Shown here in pieces: positions 23,225 through 36,530 of a DNA stretch of 64,000 nt. The position numbers and the translations under genes are program-made. The DNA comes from Adineta ricciae (taxonomy: Eukaryota; Rotifera; Eurotatoria; Adinetida; Adinetidae), in the NCBI GenBank assembly GCA_905250025.1, contig CAJNOJ010000193.1, positions 140,535 to 204,534 of the forward strand, read 5' to 3'. Position 1 is the stretch's first letter. Every line of letters begins with the position of its first letter. The notes beneath the pieces are model-generated. The model had not been told where the DNA came from, did no database searches, and worked only from the letters and a program-made list of their open reading frames with translations.

Positions 23225-23970
23225 ACGTCAAAGAGACAATGCAGTCCATATGAAAATTAAATATGTGAAAACGTTATAAATGTTACAAAGCTGCTCATGA
23301 TCACAACCTAAGAACATCATGAAGCACAGTTGATGGTGTCCATTCAGAATCGTACTGTTTTGGTTTTGTGGTCGATCAGCATATTTTATTCTGCTACTGC
23401 TGATTGAAACGCACGCAGTATAAACTCCATATGGTAGTAAACTGATTGTGACAAGCACGACACGGATGAGAGTCACTATGATCAACTCGTAGCTACGCGA
23501 GATTCACTGTCTGCATGACGCAAATGATACCGATCAGCTATAAAATTGCGTAGATCACAACATTTGAGTTGAGATTTTTACAAGTGTTGGTCAACAGAGA
23601 AATATCGTAAAATATAACAATGGAAATTCTATGCACCAGCCAAATGATGACCGCAACCAACCCGGCTGGACGAGCGAAGCGAATTTGACAGTAACGTCGG
23701 AATGCGGTATGCTTCGAAGCGAGTAAGAATTGATCGATGGTTACCAGTGATGAGAAGGAAACAATCAGTGTAAATTGTAGACTGTTGAGTAACGCATAAT
23801 AAGGTGACGCTAAGTTCTGTTCTTCAGTTGAACAGTGTATGTGGAAGAAGAAAACGGTGAGGAGGTCTTCATGCGAACAGCAAATGTATCGAAGCTTTTT
23901 ACTTCGTACAGTGTGAAAGGTGTCAAAATAACAGTGGCACCATATTAATACGGGATTCTTGCTTCATAAT
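23225..23970 (-). pseudogene. GPCR pseudogene, copy B
   Basis: Counterpart of the copy A pseudogene, with the same readable TM6 (LVTISLLPYGVYTACVSISSS) and the same decayed TM5 and TM7. The loop before TM3 is open here (CAG where copy A has TAG), so that stop arose after the copies split. Confidence 0.75.
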
Positions 23971-24492
23971 TCAATCGTAACATGTTTTTTCAGCAAGAAG
24001 ATCTCTAGTGGAACGGAGAGAAAGATACGTTAATTGACAACAATAGGGCAGAATCTACGATTATCGCCGGACAGAATGAATCTGATAGGTGGACTGCTAA
24101 CAAGCAAGAGACGAGCTTATTTTTAGTGAACATAATAAATTATTGAGTAAAATATATTGAAAGGAATTCTACAATGCAATTTGCTTCTACCGAACAAAGA
24201 AAGAGAATTGAATTGCAAAAAGAAAATTTATTCATGCCTGTGCAAATGGCATTTGCATATCCACACCACTTTTCTCTTCATTTTGGATATGAGAAAATGT
24301 ATATCATAGTCATCTACTAATCATTTCTTCGTGTGAGAGATGCGCATGAACTATTTCATTACTATAATGTATCATATCACTTTGAGGACATAGTACGTTC
24401 ATCCACATTGATATCCCTCCTCGGGGTAATTATTGCTCTTTCTTCTATTTAATGATAGTAACGCGTTTATTGTAAAAGGTAAAATAGACCAT

Positions 24493-25551
24493 TCAATCAA
24501 GGTCGATGTTGTCATCGGAAAACGTCGTACTCTCTGGATAAACCTGATTTTCGCTTTGAGAAACCCAAGTCTTTATTGATCTCCAACATTTTTTCTTCAG
24601 AACGTACTTCACTTGCCGACGATATCGCGCCGATGTGATCAAAAACAAATACAAATTAATCTAAAATGCACGAACTACGTTTTTCTTCTCGGTTGCAAGA
24701 CAAAACCTTACTGCGGTATTTGTATTAATCAATGAGTAGGATACAGTTTGAATCAATCGTTCGATCGTTGCTCTCAATTGATCTACTTTCTCAGGATTGA
24801 TATTGATCGAGTAGACTCGATACGTTGCATAGGGCAACTGAAATAAAACAAACGCAATAACACGAACAAGTACCATTGCTGTGATTTGACGGTCAAAACG
24901 ACGACGTTCAATCGGAATTTGTCGACGAATAACTCGGCGCACATTCCCATAAGCAATTAAACTGAACGTAGAGGCAATCAGAATCGGCACAAAGCCAGCA
25001 AGAAGTGGATAATAGAAATATTTTGCATATTGACTCCATATCGGATTTGATATGATACATCCCAATAATGGATGGCTACTAACGCAAAGACCATATAGAA
25101 TACTATGCACAACATTGAAACAAATGCCTATCGCCACTAAATATCGAGCAGTTTTCAATGTATAAAGTTGTCTTAAACTGCAACGATGATTTGTTGAAAA
25201 TAGTTGATCACAAGCCGATAAGCAAATCATATACGATGTTGTTAAAATCGATGTCTGAAAGATAATAAGTCGTAGTTTACACCAAATCGTTGAAGTTACT
25301 ATTGTCGTATCATTGTAGACTAGAGGCACGACTGTTATGATAAATGTCATTAACCCACATATAAAATTTGAAATTGATTCAACGATTAGATATAGAGTAG
25401 ATCGATTGGTTCGAAAGGATTTCAATCGAAGAAAAACTAAAATGTTCAGCGGGTTACTTATAAATGAAGCAATACTTGTAATACAATTCGCATAAATTAA
25501 ATATTGAGAGGTAACTTGGGAAATCACTGCTGATGTTGAATTTGCTGTCAT
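24493..25551 (-). CDS. rhodopsin-like GPCR, copy B
   Basis: Exons 25551-24712 and 24660-24493 join across a 51-base intron at the same place as copy A, again giving 335 residues. The sequence differs from copy A by scattered conservative changes (for example SACDQLFSTNHRCS versus NHRSS, and IERRR versus LERRR). The family features are the same: TM3 Cys in IWCKLRL, CDQ in place of DRY, LPYATYRVY in TM6 and LYLFLITSARYRR after the intron. Both copies being open suggests selection on each, or a recent split. Confidence 0.85.
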
Positions 25552-25874
25552 GGTAGGCGTTAGGTACTTCTATGAAAATGAAAAGGATGGTCGTTTTTTC
25601 TTTTGACAATCATATTAAAATGTCAAAGTAAAAGAAGCCTTAGATGGGCGTATTAAAAGTGACATAATCGAAGCTGACTTTTTGACAGCAATTCACTCTC
25701 CGCGAGAAAACAAATAAAAACAACCAAGTTTCATTCTGTGAAAGGTAAGAACGCCTTAGATTTTTTGCTATGAAACAAACCAATGTCTATGATTTCGGAA
25801 AGATACTCAAGTGCATGAAACACCACATAATCAAAAGAAAAGCTTGTAAAGATGACGTTAAGCACAGAGCTTAA

Positions 25875-26240
25875 CCCTTTAGGGACAGGGTTTTTTCTCT
25901 GTATATTTCATCATAAATCAATCCGCATTTCTATCTTTTAAAAGAACTTTATAGAAATGTGTGTTTATGTAGAACATCGCCTAACATCTCCCTATACAGA
26001 AAGCAACGTTGCTGACAACGATTCTAGATGATAAAGTTCTTTTTATCTGAAAGTCACTTTTCTTATATTTATTATCTATTACTAGACATCTAAATAAAAT
26101 AACCTAATTACAATCCAAATTATGCCGAAAGACTCTCTGATAAATGCTTTAACAACAACTAATATCATATAGAAATCTGTGTACTTTGAAATCCCAGAGA
26201 ATATTATGGGTCCCTTAAGGAGCCAACCGTCCCCAAAGGG
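25875..26240. mobile_element. piggyBac-like MITE, copy B
   Basis: Flanked by TTAA (25871-25874 and 26241-26244). The ends are CCCTTTAGGGACAGG at the left, and CCCTTTGGGGACGG when the right end is read inward. The 366-base body matches copy A. Confidence 0.7.
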
Positions 26241-26827
26241 TTAAAAATATTCTAATCTTTTGGTTAAAATTATTAGCATGTGCTGCTATACAAACTGATT
26301 CTTTCACAGAAACTATCCGTAGGCTACAATGTTCCTCCTGATTTAAAAAATTTTTTGTGTACTTCGATAGACTTTATTTCATAATCAACTACGAACGCAT
26401 CTGTATCGAGAATAATGGTGCACTTCTGCGTTATTTCAATCATTCTTTTCTAACTGAATCCTTTCGTTCTTTTATCATGAAATTAAGTATATTTTTGCTG
26501 TGCATCTCGTCTACGGTTTTAATTTGTAATTGTTTAATAACCAAAAGCAGCCAAGTCCGGACTAAAGGGAATGAAACATACAGACGTTGTAGATACTATC
26601 ACAGTCAATGCATGTCTTTGTGAAAAATCAAGTTGTCGCGCCAGCATCGAGAATATATTCACAACAAGGATTGAATGGGCTTAGGTGCCAAAATATATGA
26701 TTCAAACCGATCACTTGCAAAAAATTGGTGCTATGTTCGTTGTTCTTGAATGTGTAGAATCAGTCGTTATGTATGATGAGAATAGTTTATGAAGGTGTGC
26801 TCTGAATATAATTCATTTACTCACTGA

Positions 26828-27328
<501 letters not shown>

Positions 27329-27329
27329 N

Positions 27330-27465
27330 AATGTTAACAGCTAATATTGAACCTATACATAGTTCAGACGCTATTACCAGTGTCAATTATAAATCGACAG
27401 GTTCAATAACTGAGCAAGTGTTCTGTTTCATGCATACTAATAATAGTAGATAATTTTCTTCTTAG
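27330..27465 (+). repeat. redundant assembly overlap
   Basis: These 136 bases repeat 22,778-22,913 without a difference I can see, and directly follow a single N. This is the end of the double-unit membrane-protein gene present twice because two contig ends were not merged. Confidence 0.85.
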
Positions 27466-27469
27466 AACC

Positions 27470-28867
27470 ATGCCATTTACTGTTCTGCTGCGATGTGTAT
27501 TTATCAGTGTTCTAGTAGTCGCACTACTGGTTGCAGCTTTAGTTGGCCCATTTATTTATTTTGGTCGACAAGAAAAGAATGAAAATGAGTCGAGAAGTAT
27601 AAATTCATTTCCTACTTCCTTTTAATACTTCTTTTTCCGCTAGGCTCTTCTTCTCAGACATCTGGAACTACTGTATCATCAACACGTGCTCTAACTTCAA
27701 CAGGTTTGTGTATATTACATGCATTTTCACCAGTTTGAGAGATAAAATCGAGTTTTTTCTCTCTTAGTAACACTGTGTCCAGCGACCTTTCAACTTGCAT
27801 ATTCCTATTCGCTTACTTCTGGTCAAAGATACTGGCCTGGATCTGTTACCGTGAATGATATTGATAACGATGGGAATTTAGACATTATTGCCGTCAATCC
27901 TAGTGAAAATAATGTGGTTATATTACTCAGCAAAGGTGACGCAACTTTTAAATCACCAGTGACACTCTTTACTGGAGCAAACAGTGCTCCTCAGCTAGTC
28001 TTTGTCGATGATTTCAATCACGACCAACTACTAGATCTTGCTGTCATAAAAAATCCGGTACCAAGTATTGGTATATTCCTTGGAAATGGCAATACGACTT
28101 TCGTCAGAGAAGTTGCGCTTCCTCTTCGAGGATATAACAATCCGACAGCGATAGCCAGCGCTGATTTCAACGAGGACAACTGTTTAGATTTGGTTGTAGC
28201 AAACGATTATGGTAATAATGTAGGTGTGTTATTCGGTAATAACAACGGCACTTTTCAAAGTCCGATACTATTGGACACCGGAGACTGGAGTTTCCCAAGT
28301 TCAGTTGCAGTCGCTGATTTCAATCAAGATGCACACATTGACATTATCGCCGCTGGCTCTCTTAGTGACATTATCTATGGATTCTCTGGTGATGGCTATG
28401 GATCTTTTACTACGCCAATACTGTTATCATATAAGCAGTACTGCGCGCCTAGCACCATTATTGTGGCTGATTTTAATGATGATAATCGATCAGATATTGC
28501 TGTGACAAATTCGAACTTATACAATACGGGTATAATGCTTGGCAAATATGATGGAACATTCACAGAACAAACGATATATTCAACTGCAGCTTATGCTGGT
28601 AACAATCCGATGGTTGGCGGTGATTTTAACCAGGACAATATATTAGATATAGTTATCCTGAGTTATCACACGCCATATTTGAAAATATTACTTGGTATTG
28701 GGAATGGAAATTTTCTTGAACAAACGAAAATGTGGACTACTTCGTTCAGCAGTAGATTACAGACAGTGACTGTCGGTGACTTTGATAAAGATAATAAATT
28801 AGATCTCGTTGTTACCGACTCCGTTAACAAAACGATTCGAGTTTTCTTGAACACGTGTAATTGTTAA
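27470..28867 (+). CDS. FG-GAP/VCBS repeat protein with N-terminal anchor
   Basis: Three exons: 27470-27596, 27644-27703 and 27768-28867, all in phase, giving about 428 residues. The N-terminus MPFTVLLRCVF leads into a long hydrophobic segment rich in Val/Leu/Ala (type II signal anchor). A Ser/Thr-rich linker follows, then about seven repeats of the form ADFNxDxxxDIxVxN...xxILLGxGxGTF with Ca2+-binding D-x-D/N-x-D-x-x-x-D loops (VNDIDNDGNLD, SADFNEDNCLD, VGDFDKDNKLD). Seven such blades would close a beta-propeller like integrin alpha subunits. It is expected outside the cell, possibly in adhesion or ligand binding. The ATG lies 16 bases after the stop of the upstream gene when the redundant overlap is collapsed, just behind a TTCTTAG acceptor. 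Confidence 0.85.
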
Positions 28868-29469
28868 AGTGTTTTAAATGAAGATAAAAGAACACTTTTT
28901 GTTGTGAAAGCAAGTAATTATATCAGTAAACGACAAATTCCTGTGATATGACTCGAATAAATATTAAAAGAACTGTTCAAGGAATAAGAGCTCGTATTAT
29001 ATGTGCCTCCCTGAAGCTAAAATAAATGGTCCTTTCCGGTTGATTCAATGTATCTCTAAACTGTTTCTCTTGAAAGCATCGGTAATCAATTAGAAAAGAA
29101 TTCATGTTTTAGATGAAAGGCAACTGATGGCAGGACTGTTTATCTATCTGTATTACGTGTCCGAGCGCAATTCAAAAAGTAAAACGAAGAATGATAAAAA
29201 CACAGTGATTCATTCTTAACTGACTTCTTTATTGATATGCTGCGTCGGTTCTTCTTTCATGTAAACTTAAGCTGCTTGGACTAATTTAGAGCCAAACCAT
29301 CTCTTTTATAATATCCATACAGGAGTAGAGGTAATACTGTGTCATTATTAATTGTAAAAAAGGACTATTTTGTTCTACATTCTTATAGCCTTTTTTGCCA
29401 GAAAAATACGGGTCAAATGAAGCGTGTACTGACTGTTAATGGAGGGGCATTTGGAAATTTGTAAGAAGG
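28868..29469. other. gene-free spacer
   Basis: 3' flank of the FG-GAP gene, with an AATAAA-type signal near 28,957 (AATAAATATT). No other feature seen. Confidence 0.4.
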
Positions 29470-29754
29470 GTGCTGCAGTACGTCCTGATTCTAAAGATAT
29501 CAAAACTGTCACTGATGATGCAAAAAAAAATCGAATGCCCTGTTGTATTAGAAACTATCAGTGATGATAGCAGGCAAGGCATGACAGTTTACTACTTGGA
29601 AATTGGGAAGGCTCGTCATACCAAAATTCAGGTAGTTGGTAATGGCGAAGGATCTGTTGTACATTTTGGCAAACAAGGTCGCAATTTACAGAAAAGAAAT
29701 CGAAAGGCAATTGAAGAAGGCTTTGGTCCTTTCATATTACATTATAAAAACTAG
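29470..29754 (+). CDS. hypothetical small protein
   Basis: A 94-codon ORF, basic at the C-terminus (KQGRNLQKRNRKAIEEGFG). I do not recognise it. It is isolated, without detectable splice partners, and could be chance or a relic. Confidence 0.25.
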   Translation: MLQYVLILKISKLSLMMQKKIECPVVLETISDDSRQGMTVYYLEIGKARHTKIQVVGNGEGSVVHFGKQGRNLQKRNRKAIEEGFGPFILHYKN

Positions 29755-30160
29755 GTAAGGACATGTAAGATGCTGCAATTGCTTTGAGTTGAGTATTCTT
29801 TTCTTTTTATTAAAAGATGTCTTTCATCCTTCTTTACTTTTTACTGTATTGACTTAAAGACGATAGTTCGGAAATCCGATCAACATACAAGTTTGTGAAG
29901 ATAAGTCAAAATTTTATTTTCACGGATGATAAAGCTACAAAAGCTAGTCGTTACTTAGTAGCTCCACTTTTTTTTTACCACGTGGAGTATTATTTACCAA
30001 ATATTTTATCCTATGTACAAGCAAACAGGTGATGCGAAGCGAAAGCGACCATCCATCCGTGTTATTTTCTATGGCTGGGCGTTGACAACAAGAATATACG
30101 TATCTATATTTCTTTCTCTTCACGTATTCGAAAGAAAATCGGCAAAAGTAGATAGTACGA

Positions 30161-30601
30161 ACATTATATTCGAAATAACTGACACAAGCGAAAACTAAGT
30201 AACGCGATAGACATAACAAATGCGTCCTTCGCGAAAAACACTAAATAACAACATCGTTTCATATGGTTCCAACGAAACAAGTTAATCACTCGAAGTCGAC
30301 CATTGTTCGACGTCACTAGGATGACTGTGCACATGGAAACTATGTTATTTTTCAGCTGAACTCTTCAAGAGTCAGTTGATNAACATTATATTCGAAATAA
30401 CTGACACAAGCGAAAACTAAGTAACGCGATAGACATAACAAATGCGTCCTTCGCGAAAAACACTAAATAACAACATCGTTTCATATGGTTCCAACGAAAC
30501 AAGTTAATCACTCGAAGTCGACCATTGTTCGACGTCACTAGGATGACTGTGCACATGGAAACTATGTTATTTTTCAGCTGAACTCTTCAAGAGTCAGTTG
30601 A
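30161..30601. repeat. duplicated 220-base contig overlap flanking a single N
   Basis: 30,161-30,380 recurs at 30,382-30,601 with the N between the copies and no difference I can see. This looks like two overlapping contig ends joined without merging, not a biological repeat. Confidence 0.8.
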
Positions 30602-30887
30602 TATTAACAGCGTTCGCGTATTTCGCGAACGTTAAATACCAATAACGACATTAACTCTGCTTCGGAAAGAGCACCAACTTCAGAGACGACGACTGCGTCG
30701 CAAGACTTTATCCAACTGCATATGAAAGTAATCCCACGTTGCTGCCACTACTCTTCTCATACGAAAGAAATATAGTGTTCTATTTTTACGAATACAATCT
30801 CCAGTCAACATCCTGAGTACATCCATCCAAGGCCAATCACTTACATGAAAGCTATTTATTTGCAGGTATGTGAAATCTTTTCCCCGT

Positions 30888-31090
30888 TGTTTCGCGTACA
30901 ATTTTGGGAAACCGAAGTTGGGGTAATGCTATGACTTAGCACGACTTGAACCGAAACAACAACTTCTTCTTCTACTTCTCTCTCTCTCTCTCTCTCTCTC
31001 GTTGTTTCGCGTACAATTTCGGGTAGCCGAAGTTGGGGTAATGCTATGACTTAGCACGACTTGAACCGGAACAACAACTTCTTCGTCTTC
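30888..31090. repeat. tandem duplication around a (CT)n tract
   Basis: A segment starting GTTGTTTCGCGTACAATTT and ending in CTTCTTC occurs at about 30,890-30,970 and again from 31,001, with a few differences. A CT dinucleotide run (30,977-31,000) lies between the copies. Confidence 0.7.
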
Positions 31091-32238
31091 TCTCTTTTCT
31101 CTGTCTTCTCGTCTCTCTCTGTTCCTGTTTCATCGCTTTACCGAAATATATTGGAAAGATGAGCCAATGGAGAAATATCTCGACCGTCTGTGAACACATT
31201 TGACACACAAGTGGGCGACGAATGAAAATACAAGCTTTTCCAACAGCGGCACAAGTCCTATTATGGTGTGTCATACACAACCACTGCAGAGTCGTTCATT
31301 ACCGATTCGCGCTTTTGGGCGAAGCCATCGTATTCAACGTTGTATCTACCACTCTGATTATAATTTTGAATATCGCGAACCATAACATTTGGAAATCTCA
31401 TGAACATGTACACGCTATGAGGGTGTTGATTATTTTCTTCAATGTGACCACTATGCAAGCGACGAAGACGAGAAACAAAGACAGGCATGAACACATCGAA
31501 CATGTTTTCAGTTTGATGAATGTGTGACATCTTGAGAAATAAAGAAAAGCAGAAGTGTGGGTGTGAACGTGAGGACAAAAAAAGTTGCCGAATGGGCAAC
31601 TAGATGCGCCAGTCTGAAGGTAAGTTAAAATGCTTAGAATTCAGCAGTGCTGTCAAAATTGAAAGTTGAATCCAAGTACTCCACTATTCTAATGTTTAAT
31701 TATTTCCTTTTCTGAAAGAAAGGTTTACACAACGGTTAAGTCCTCGGCTAAAAGAGCTTGAAGTTTACCTGTCTGTCCTTTCCAAGCAGAAATCAGCATT
31801 TATGAAATCAATGAAATTTATTGATAGTCATCAGGGATTCACTTCTGGTAGGGTAATCGAGGTCGTGGAACTCGCATCTGATGTTAGTTTTTCTCGTATT
31901 CACCAACCTTCGGCGTCTACTTTATTCTTCCCAAAAGATGTGTTTTTCTGTATGTTTTCTAAGATCGTTCGTATACGGTAGTGGGTTAAATGTTATTCCT
32001 GTATGTGTTGTGTGCGAAGATAATAGCTTAGGAGCTTACACAAAAAGATTTAGTATATCTTACATTAAAATACTTGTAATTCAAGAAACGAGAAGAAGCG
32101 GTCGAGCTCAATATAATTATTGAATTGTTAGCTGCGATACATCAGGTCTTTCGATAGGATTTCAGCAGAAATATGTTGCAATAGAGTATGTCTGTCACTA
32201 CGATTCCATCTTATTATCTACAGAGGTATCGACTATAC

Positions 32239-35200
32239 AAATCATCATCATCATGTCCCTTACGCTTAACACCCGTTGGGGCCAACCATTCTATGCGACC
32301 AGATTTTTCCATATCTGTCGATCTTGCACAAGACAGAACAGCTCTTTTCCACTGCTTTGACACCACTCAGTTATGTCGTACAGCCGCTCTCTGCATGATC
32401 GCCCCGTCGAGATTTTCCATCCATTTTCCCAGCTAGTAGATGTTTTATCAATCTACTATTGTCCATTCTGCAGATGAGGCCAAACAACTGCAGCTTCCTC
32501 TTTTTGATGGTGTCAATTATCGCCTCCTCTCTTGATATCCTTCTTCGGATATCTTCGTTTCGCATCGTGTCCTGCCAGTTTATTCTTAGAATCCATTGGT
32601 AACATTTTATTTCGAGTACCAATAATCTTTCCTGTCTGCTTCTTTCAAAGTTCACGTGTCTGAAGCGTGTAGTAGGACACTGGCGGCACAGGTATTTAGG
32701 ACTTGTAGTTCGTTATCTATCCTCAGCCTTTTGCTATTCCAAGTATATTTCAATGGGGCTAGTGCACCTGTCACCTTTTCTATTCGCCTTTTGATTTCCG
32801 TTGAGCAGTTATTATTTCAAGTGATTAAATTGCCGAGGTATTCGAATTTTCCTAGATTCTCTATGATGCCGCCTGCTACTTGTGTCTTATTTTCGATACT
32901 CCTGTCTTTAGATACCATAGTTTTGATTTTATGTATAATTATATGCTGTTTCTGCCAGCTCAACTTAGCGTTGAAGTGAGCTAAGATCTTCATTAATGAA
33001 AACAATGCCATCGACGAACCTTAGTTTGCTTATAAGTATTCCACTGACATTATTTCCGCACGTGTTCTGCCTTACCTGATCCATCACTCTTTCAAGATAT
33101 ATGATGAAGAGGAGTGGTGAAAGAGGATTGGCTTATCTTGTTCGTACGTCCGCCTGAAACCACTCGCCATAATCATTACCAATTCGAACAGCTGACTGTG
33201 ACTTTTCACAGATATTTTGTGGCGGTGTGCTTATTTTCGTATCAGCACCATATGATTTTAGCGTAGGTCAATTTATTTTATGTTTGGTCGTATCGAATGC
33301 TTTTTCAAAATCAGTAAAACAGTTATAGATTTTCTTTCCCTGTCTTTNTCCTTTCGCATCGTCTCCTGCCCCTTTATTCTTAGAATCCATTGGTAACATT
33401 TTATTTCGAGTACCAATAATCTTTCCTGTCTGCTTCTTTCAAAGTCCACGTGTCTGAAGCGTGTAGTAGGACACTGGCGACACAGGTATTTAGAACTTGT
33501 AGTTTGTTATCTATCCTCAGTTTTTTGCTATTCCAAGTATATTTCAATGGGACTAGTGCACCTGTCGCTTTTTTATTCGCCTTTTGATTTCCGTTGATCA
33601 GTTATTATTTCAAGTGATTAAATTGTCGAGGTATTCGAATTTTCCTAGATTCTCTATGATGCCGCCTGCTACTTGTGTCTTATTTTCGATACTCCTGTCT
33701 TCAGATGCCATAGTTTTGATTTTATGTATAATTATATGCTGTTTTTGCTAGCTCAACTTAGTGTTGAAGTGAGCTAAGATCTTCATTAATGAAAGCAATG
33801 CCATCGACGAACCCTAGTTTGCTTATAAGTGTTCCACTGACATTATTTCCGCACCCCAGACAGACAAGACCCTTAAAAAAACGTGTAAAAACGCGTAAAA
33901 AAACGGGAAAAGCGCACATTTTCAGGCACAAAAACGAGTTAAAAACTAAGTTTATACGCGTTTGTCTGCGTGAAAATATGCGTTTTTCCTGGTTTTTACG
34001 CGGTAATGGTTTAACCCGTAAAAACAAAGAAAGAAGTGCACATTTTTAGGCAGAAAAACGCGTTAGAAACTAAATTTATACGCGTTTTTCTGCGTTACTG
34101 TTTCGTAAAAACGGCGCTTTTACGATAGTCTGCCGTTAAAACGCCGTATTTACGCTCTTTTAACGCGTTTTTTTAAGGGTCTTGTCTGTCTGGGACGTGT
34201 TCTGCCTTACCTGATCCATCACTCTTTCAAGATATATGATGAAGAGGAGTGGTGAAAGAGCATTGGCTTATCTTGTTCGTACGTCCGCCTGAAACCACTC
34301 GCCATAATCATTACCAATTCGAACAGCTGACTGTGACTTTTCACAGATATTTTGTGGCGGTGTGCTTATTTTCGTATCAGCACCATATGATTTTAGCGTA
34401 GGTCAATTTATTTTATGTTTGGTCGTATCGAATGCTTTTTCAAAATCAGTAAAACAGTTATAGATTTTCTTTCCCTGTCTTTNATTGGCTTATCTTGTTC
34501 GTACGTCCGCCTGAAACCACTCGCCATAATCATTACCAATTCGAACAGCTGACTGTGACTTTTCACAGATATTTTGTGGCGGTGTGCTTATTTTCGTATC
34601 AGCACCATATGATTTTAGCGTAGGTCAATTTATTTTATGTTTGGTCGTATCGAATGCTTTTTCAAAATCAGTAAAACAGTTATAGATTTTCTTTCCCTGT
34701 CTTTCTACTTTCTCGGCCAGCAGTCAAAGCGTCAGTATCTGGTGTACTGTGCTTCTCTCTCTCTCTCTCCTAAATCCCGCCTATTCTTCTGCAAAAATAT
34801 GGGTCTAGGTAGACTTTTAATCTATTCAGTAGTACAATTAGGAGTACTTTTCCTGTATGACTGATAAGTGAGACCGTTGGATAATTAGAACAGTTGCTAA
34901 GATCTCCTTTTTTGGTGAAGGTATCAAAATAGATTTGCCCCATTCTTCTGGAATTGTATCTTCACGCCATGCTTTGTTACAGAGCTGATATATTTCACGT
35001 GCTAGTGGTTCTCTTTCAGCTTGTAGCATCTCTGCTGAAATTCCGTGTGATCCTGAACTCTTATTTCTTCTTAATGCACGTAGTCCTGTTTGGACTTCAG
35101 AATACTGGATATCGTTGGTATGCTCAACTATCAGAGGGGCGATGCCTTCAAGCTCTTCAACCACCTCGTCTCCACCACCAGGACCTTTATACAGACTACT

Positions 35201-36530
35201 ACAATACTGTGTCCATCTATCTTTAATATCATCTTTTGTCTGTAACAATCTTACCAATGTTTAGACCTTTTCAGCTTGTTCGCATTGATTTTCTATTCAG
35301 CATTTTTTCTCCTCTCTTGCAGATTTTTTCACTTTCCGACATAAGTCTTTACATTGCTGCGTATATTCTATGCAAATATTTTTCATCAACAAGTTGCAGC
35401 GTTTCTTAGTTTTCCCTTTTGTTGGTATCGCTGTCTTTACTGCGTTTTTAATGGTCTGCCCTATCTTGTTTGAATGCTCTCCCAAACTACATGTTGGTCC
35501 TATACCCTTTATGCTGTTCAATAATGTAGCATGGTATGATTATCTGATATTCTCATCTTTCAACTGATTTACATCTTCCATCTACTTTGTATGAGAATGA
35601 GATCAATTATATTCTTATGAATACCATCTGGTGATGCCCAGGTCCATTTTCTATTAGGTTTCTGTTGAGATCGCGTATTGGATATGTAGAGATCATGTAC
35701 TGTGGCACATTCTAGGAAGCTTTCTTTTCTGTCGCCATATCTGTATTTACCCATAACTGATTTCCACTCTACATTTTCCGTACCAATCTCCTATCCTAAT
35801 GATTATATCCTTTTTATCTGTTTTTGCTATTACTATTTCAATATCGCTATAGGATGCTTCAATGTCTTCTTCTGATGATGCAGAACTTGGTGCATATACA
35901 TATATGACTGTTATCTTTGAATGGTGTTGCATCAAATCGTGCCGAAATTATTCGTGGATTGATTGGATTATATCCTATTAATGCCTTTTTTGCGCGTGCA
36001 CTTAATAAGAAATCGACACCCTTCATTGTACAATTTCTTCTTCTGACCAGACGAAATCCGCATTCAGTGTTTCACTTTTTCCTGCCATCGCACTTCAGAA
36101 ATACCAATTATATGATGCCTGAATCGTTTCAGTTCGTTTCGTAACAATTCTAATTTTCCAACAGCCCGTAGGGCCTGCACATTCCATGCTCCTACTGTGA
36201 AAGACTTTTTGGCACGAGCTGAATGTTTTGAGTTTTTTGTCGTATATGAGCTCTTTCCAGTCGCCACTTTATCGACTCTGCCCTGGTCACTAACGTAAAC
36301 AGAGGACGCGGACCTTGTTCTTCTGGGCGCCGTCCAACCCGGTATGAATTTCCTCTTAAATCGCTCATGGTTGGTTTCTCTCGTCTTGCTCTTTTTACAG
36401 ACGGCGGTTTCTGCACCCCTTCCGTCCAACGTTCCTCCTTTATCCGGACTTGTGACCGACATAGAGTCCACAGTTAGTGATCTCCACGGCGGAGTTCGAT
36501 TATACAAATAGTATTCTAATAATATAAAGC
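32239..36530 (-). mobile_element. dead APE-type LINE (non-LTR retrotransposon)
   Basis: Reading 5' to 3' on the minus strand: an apurinic endonuclease start (TVGAWNVQALRAVGKLELLRNEL, then GISEVRW, about 36,230-36,070), a middle segment IYVYAPSS near 35,900 and the endonuclease end RKWTWASPDG...IDLIL near 35,640. Next comes the RT with RNKSSGSHGISAEML and EEWGKSILIP near 35,060-34,920, a YADD-box relic FVDGI near 33,790 and 33,020, FEYLGNLIT near 32,820, and the C-terminal helix DTIKKRKLQLFG near 32,520. It ends in an ATG-repeat tail at 32,239-32,255. Frameshifts and stops break it into fragments, so it is inactive. Two internal single-N joins duplicate parts of the RT, so its true length is shorter than shown. 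CR1/RTE-like by pattern. Confidence 0.8.
33855..34194. mobile_element. 340-base inverted-repeat element (MITE-like)
   Basis: It begins CCCAGACAGACAAGACCC and ends with its exact complement. The terminal inverted repeat is at least 29 bases and the interior is imperfectly palindromic, rich in AAAACGCG-type runs. It sits in one LINE copy. The parallel stretch at 33,041-33,080 is the empty site, reading CCGCACGTG where the filled site has CCGCAC and ACGTG on either side, so an AC dinucleotide is duplicated. No coding capacity. Confidence 0.8.

Larger units (their letters stand above)
29755..32238. other. gene-poor, repeat-containing region
   Basis: No gene I can support. It holds a duplicated contig overlap around the N at 30,381, a perfect hairpin CGTTCGCGTATTTCGCGAACG near 30,611-30,631, a (CT)n tract at 30,977-31,000 and a partial tandem duplication either side of that tract. 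Minus-strand ORFs at 30,680-30,901 and 31,261-31,599 have transposon-like composition but no motif I can name. Confidence 0.4.

Noticed and set aside
30680..30901. Minus-strand ORF resembling a Helitron N-terminal region
   Set aside because: Only a loose Trp-Pro pattern; no conserved block could be aligned with confidence.
31261..31599. Minus-strand 112-codon ORF, considered as Helitron or viral protein
   Set aside because: Composition is transposon-like but no helicase, Rep or other motif could be identified.
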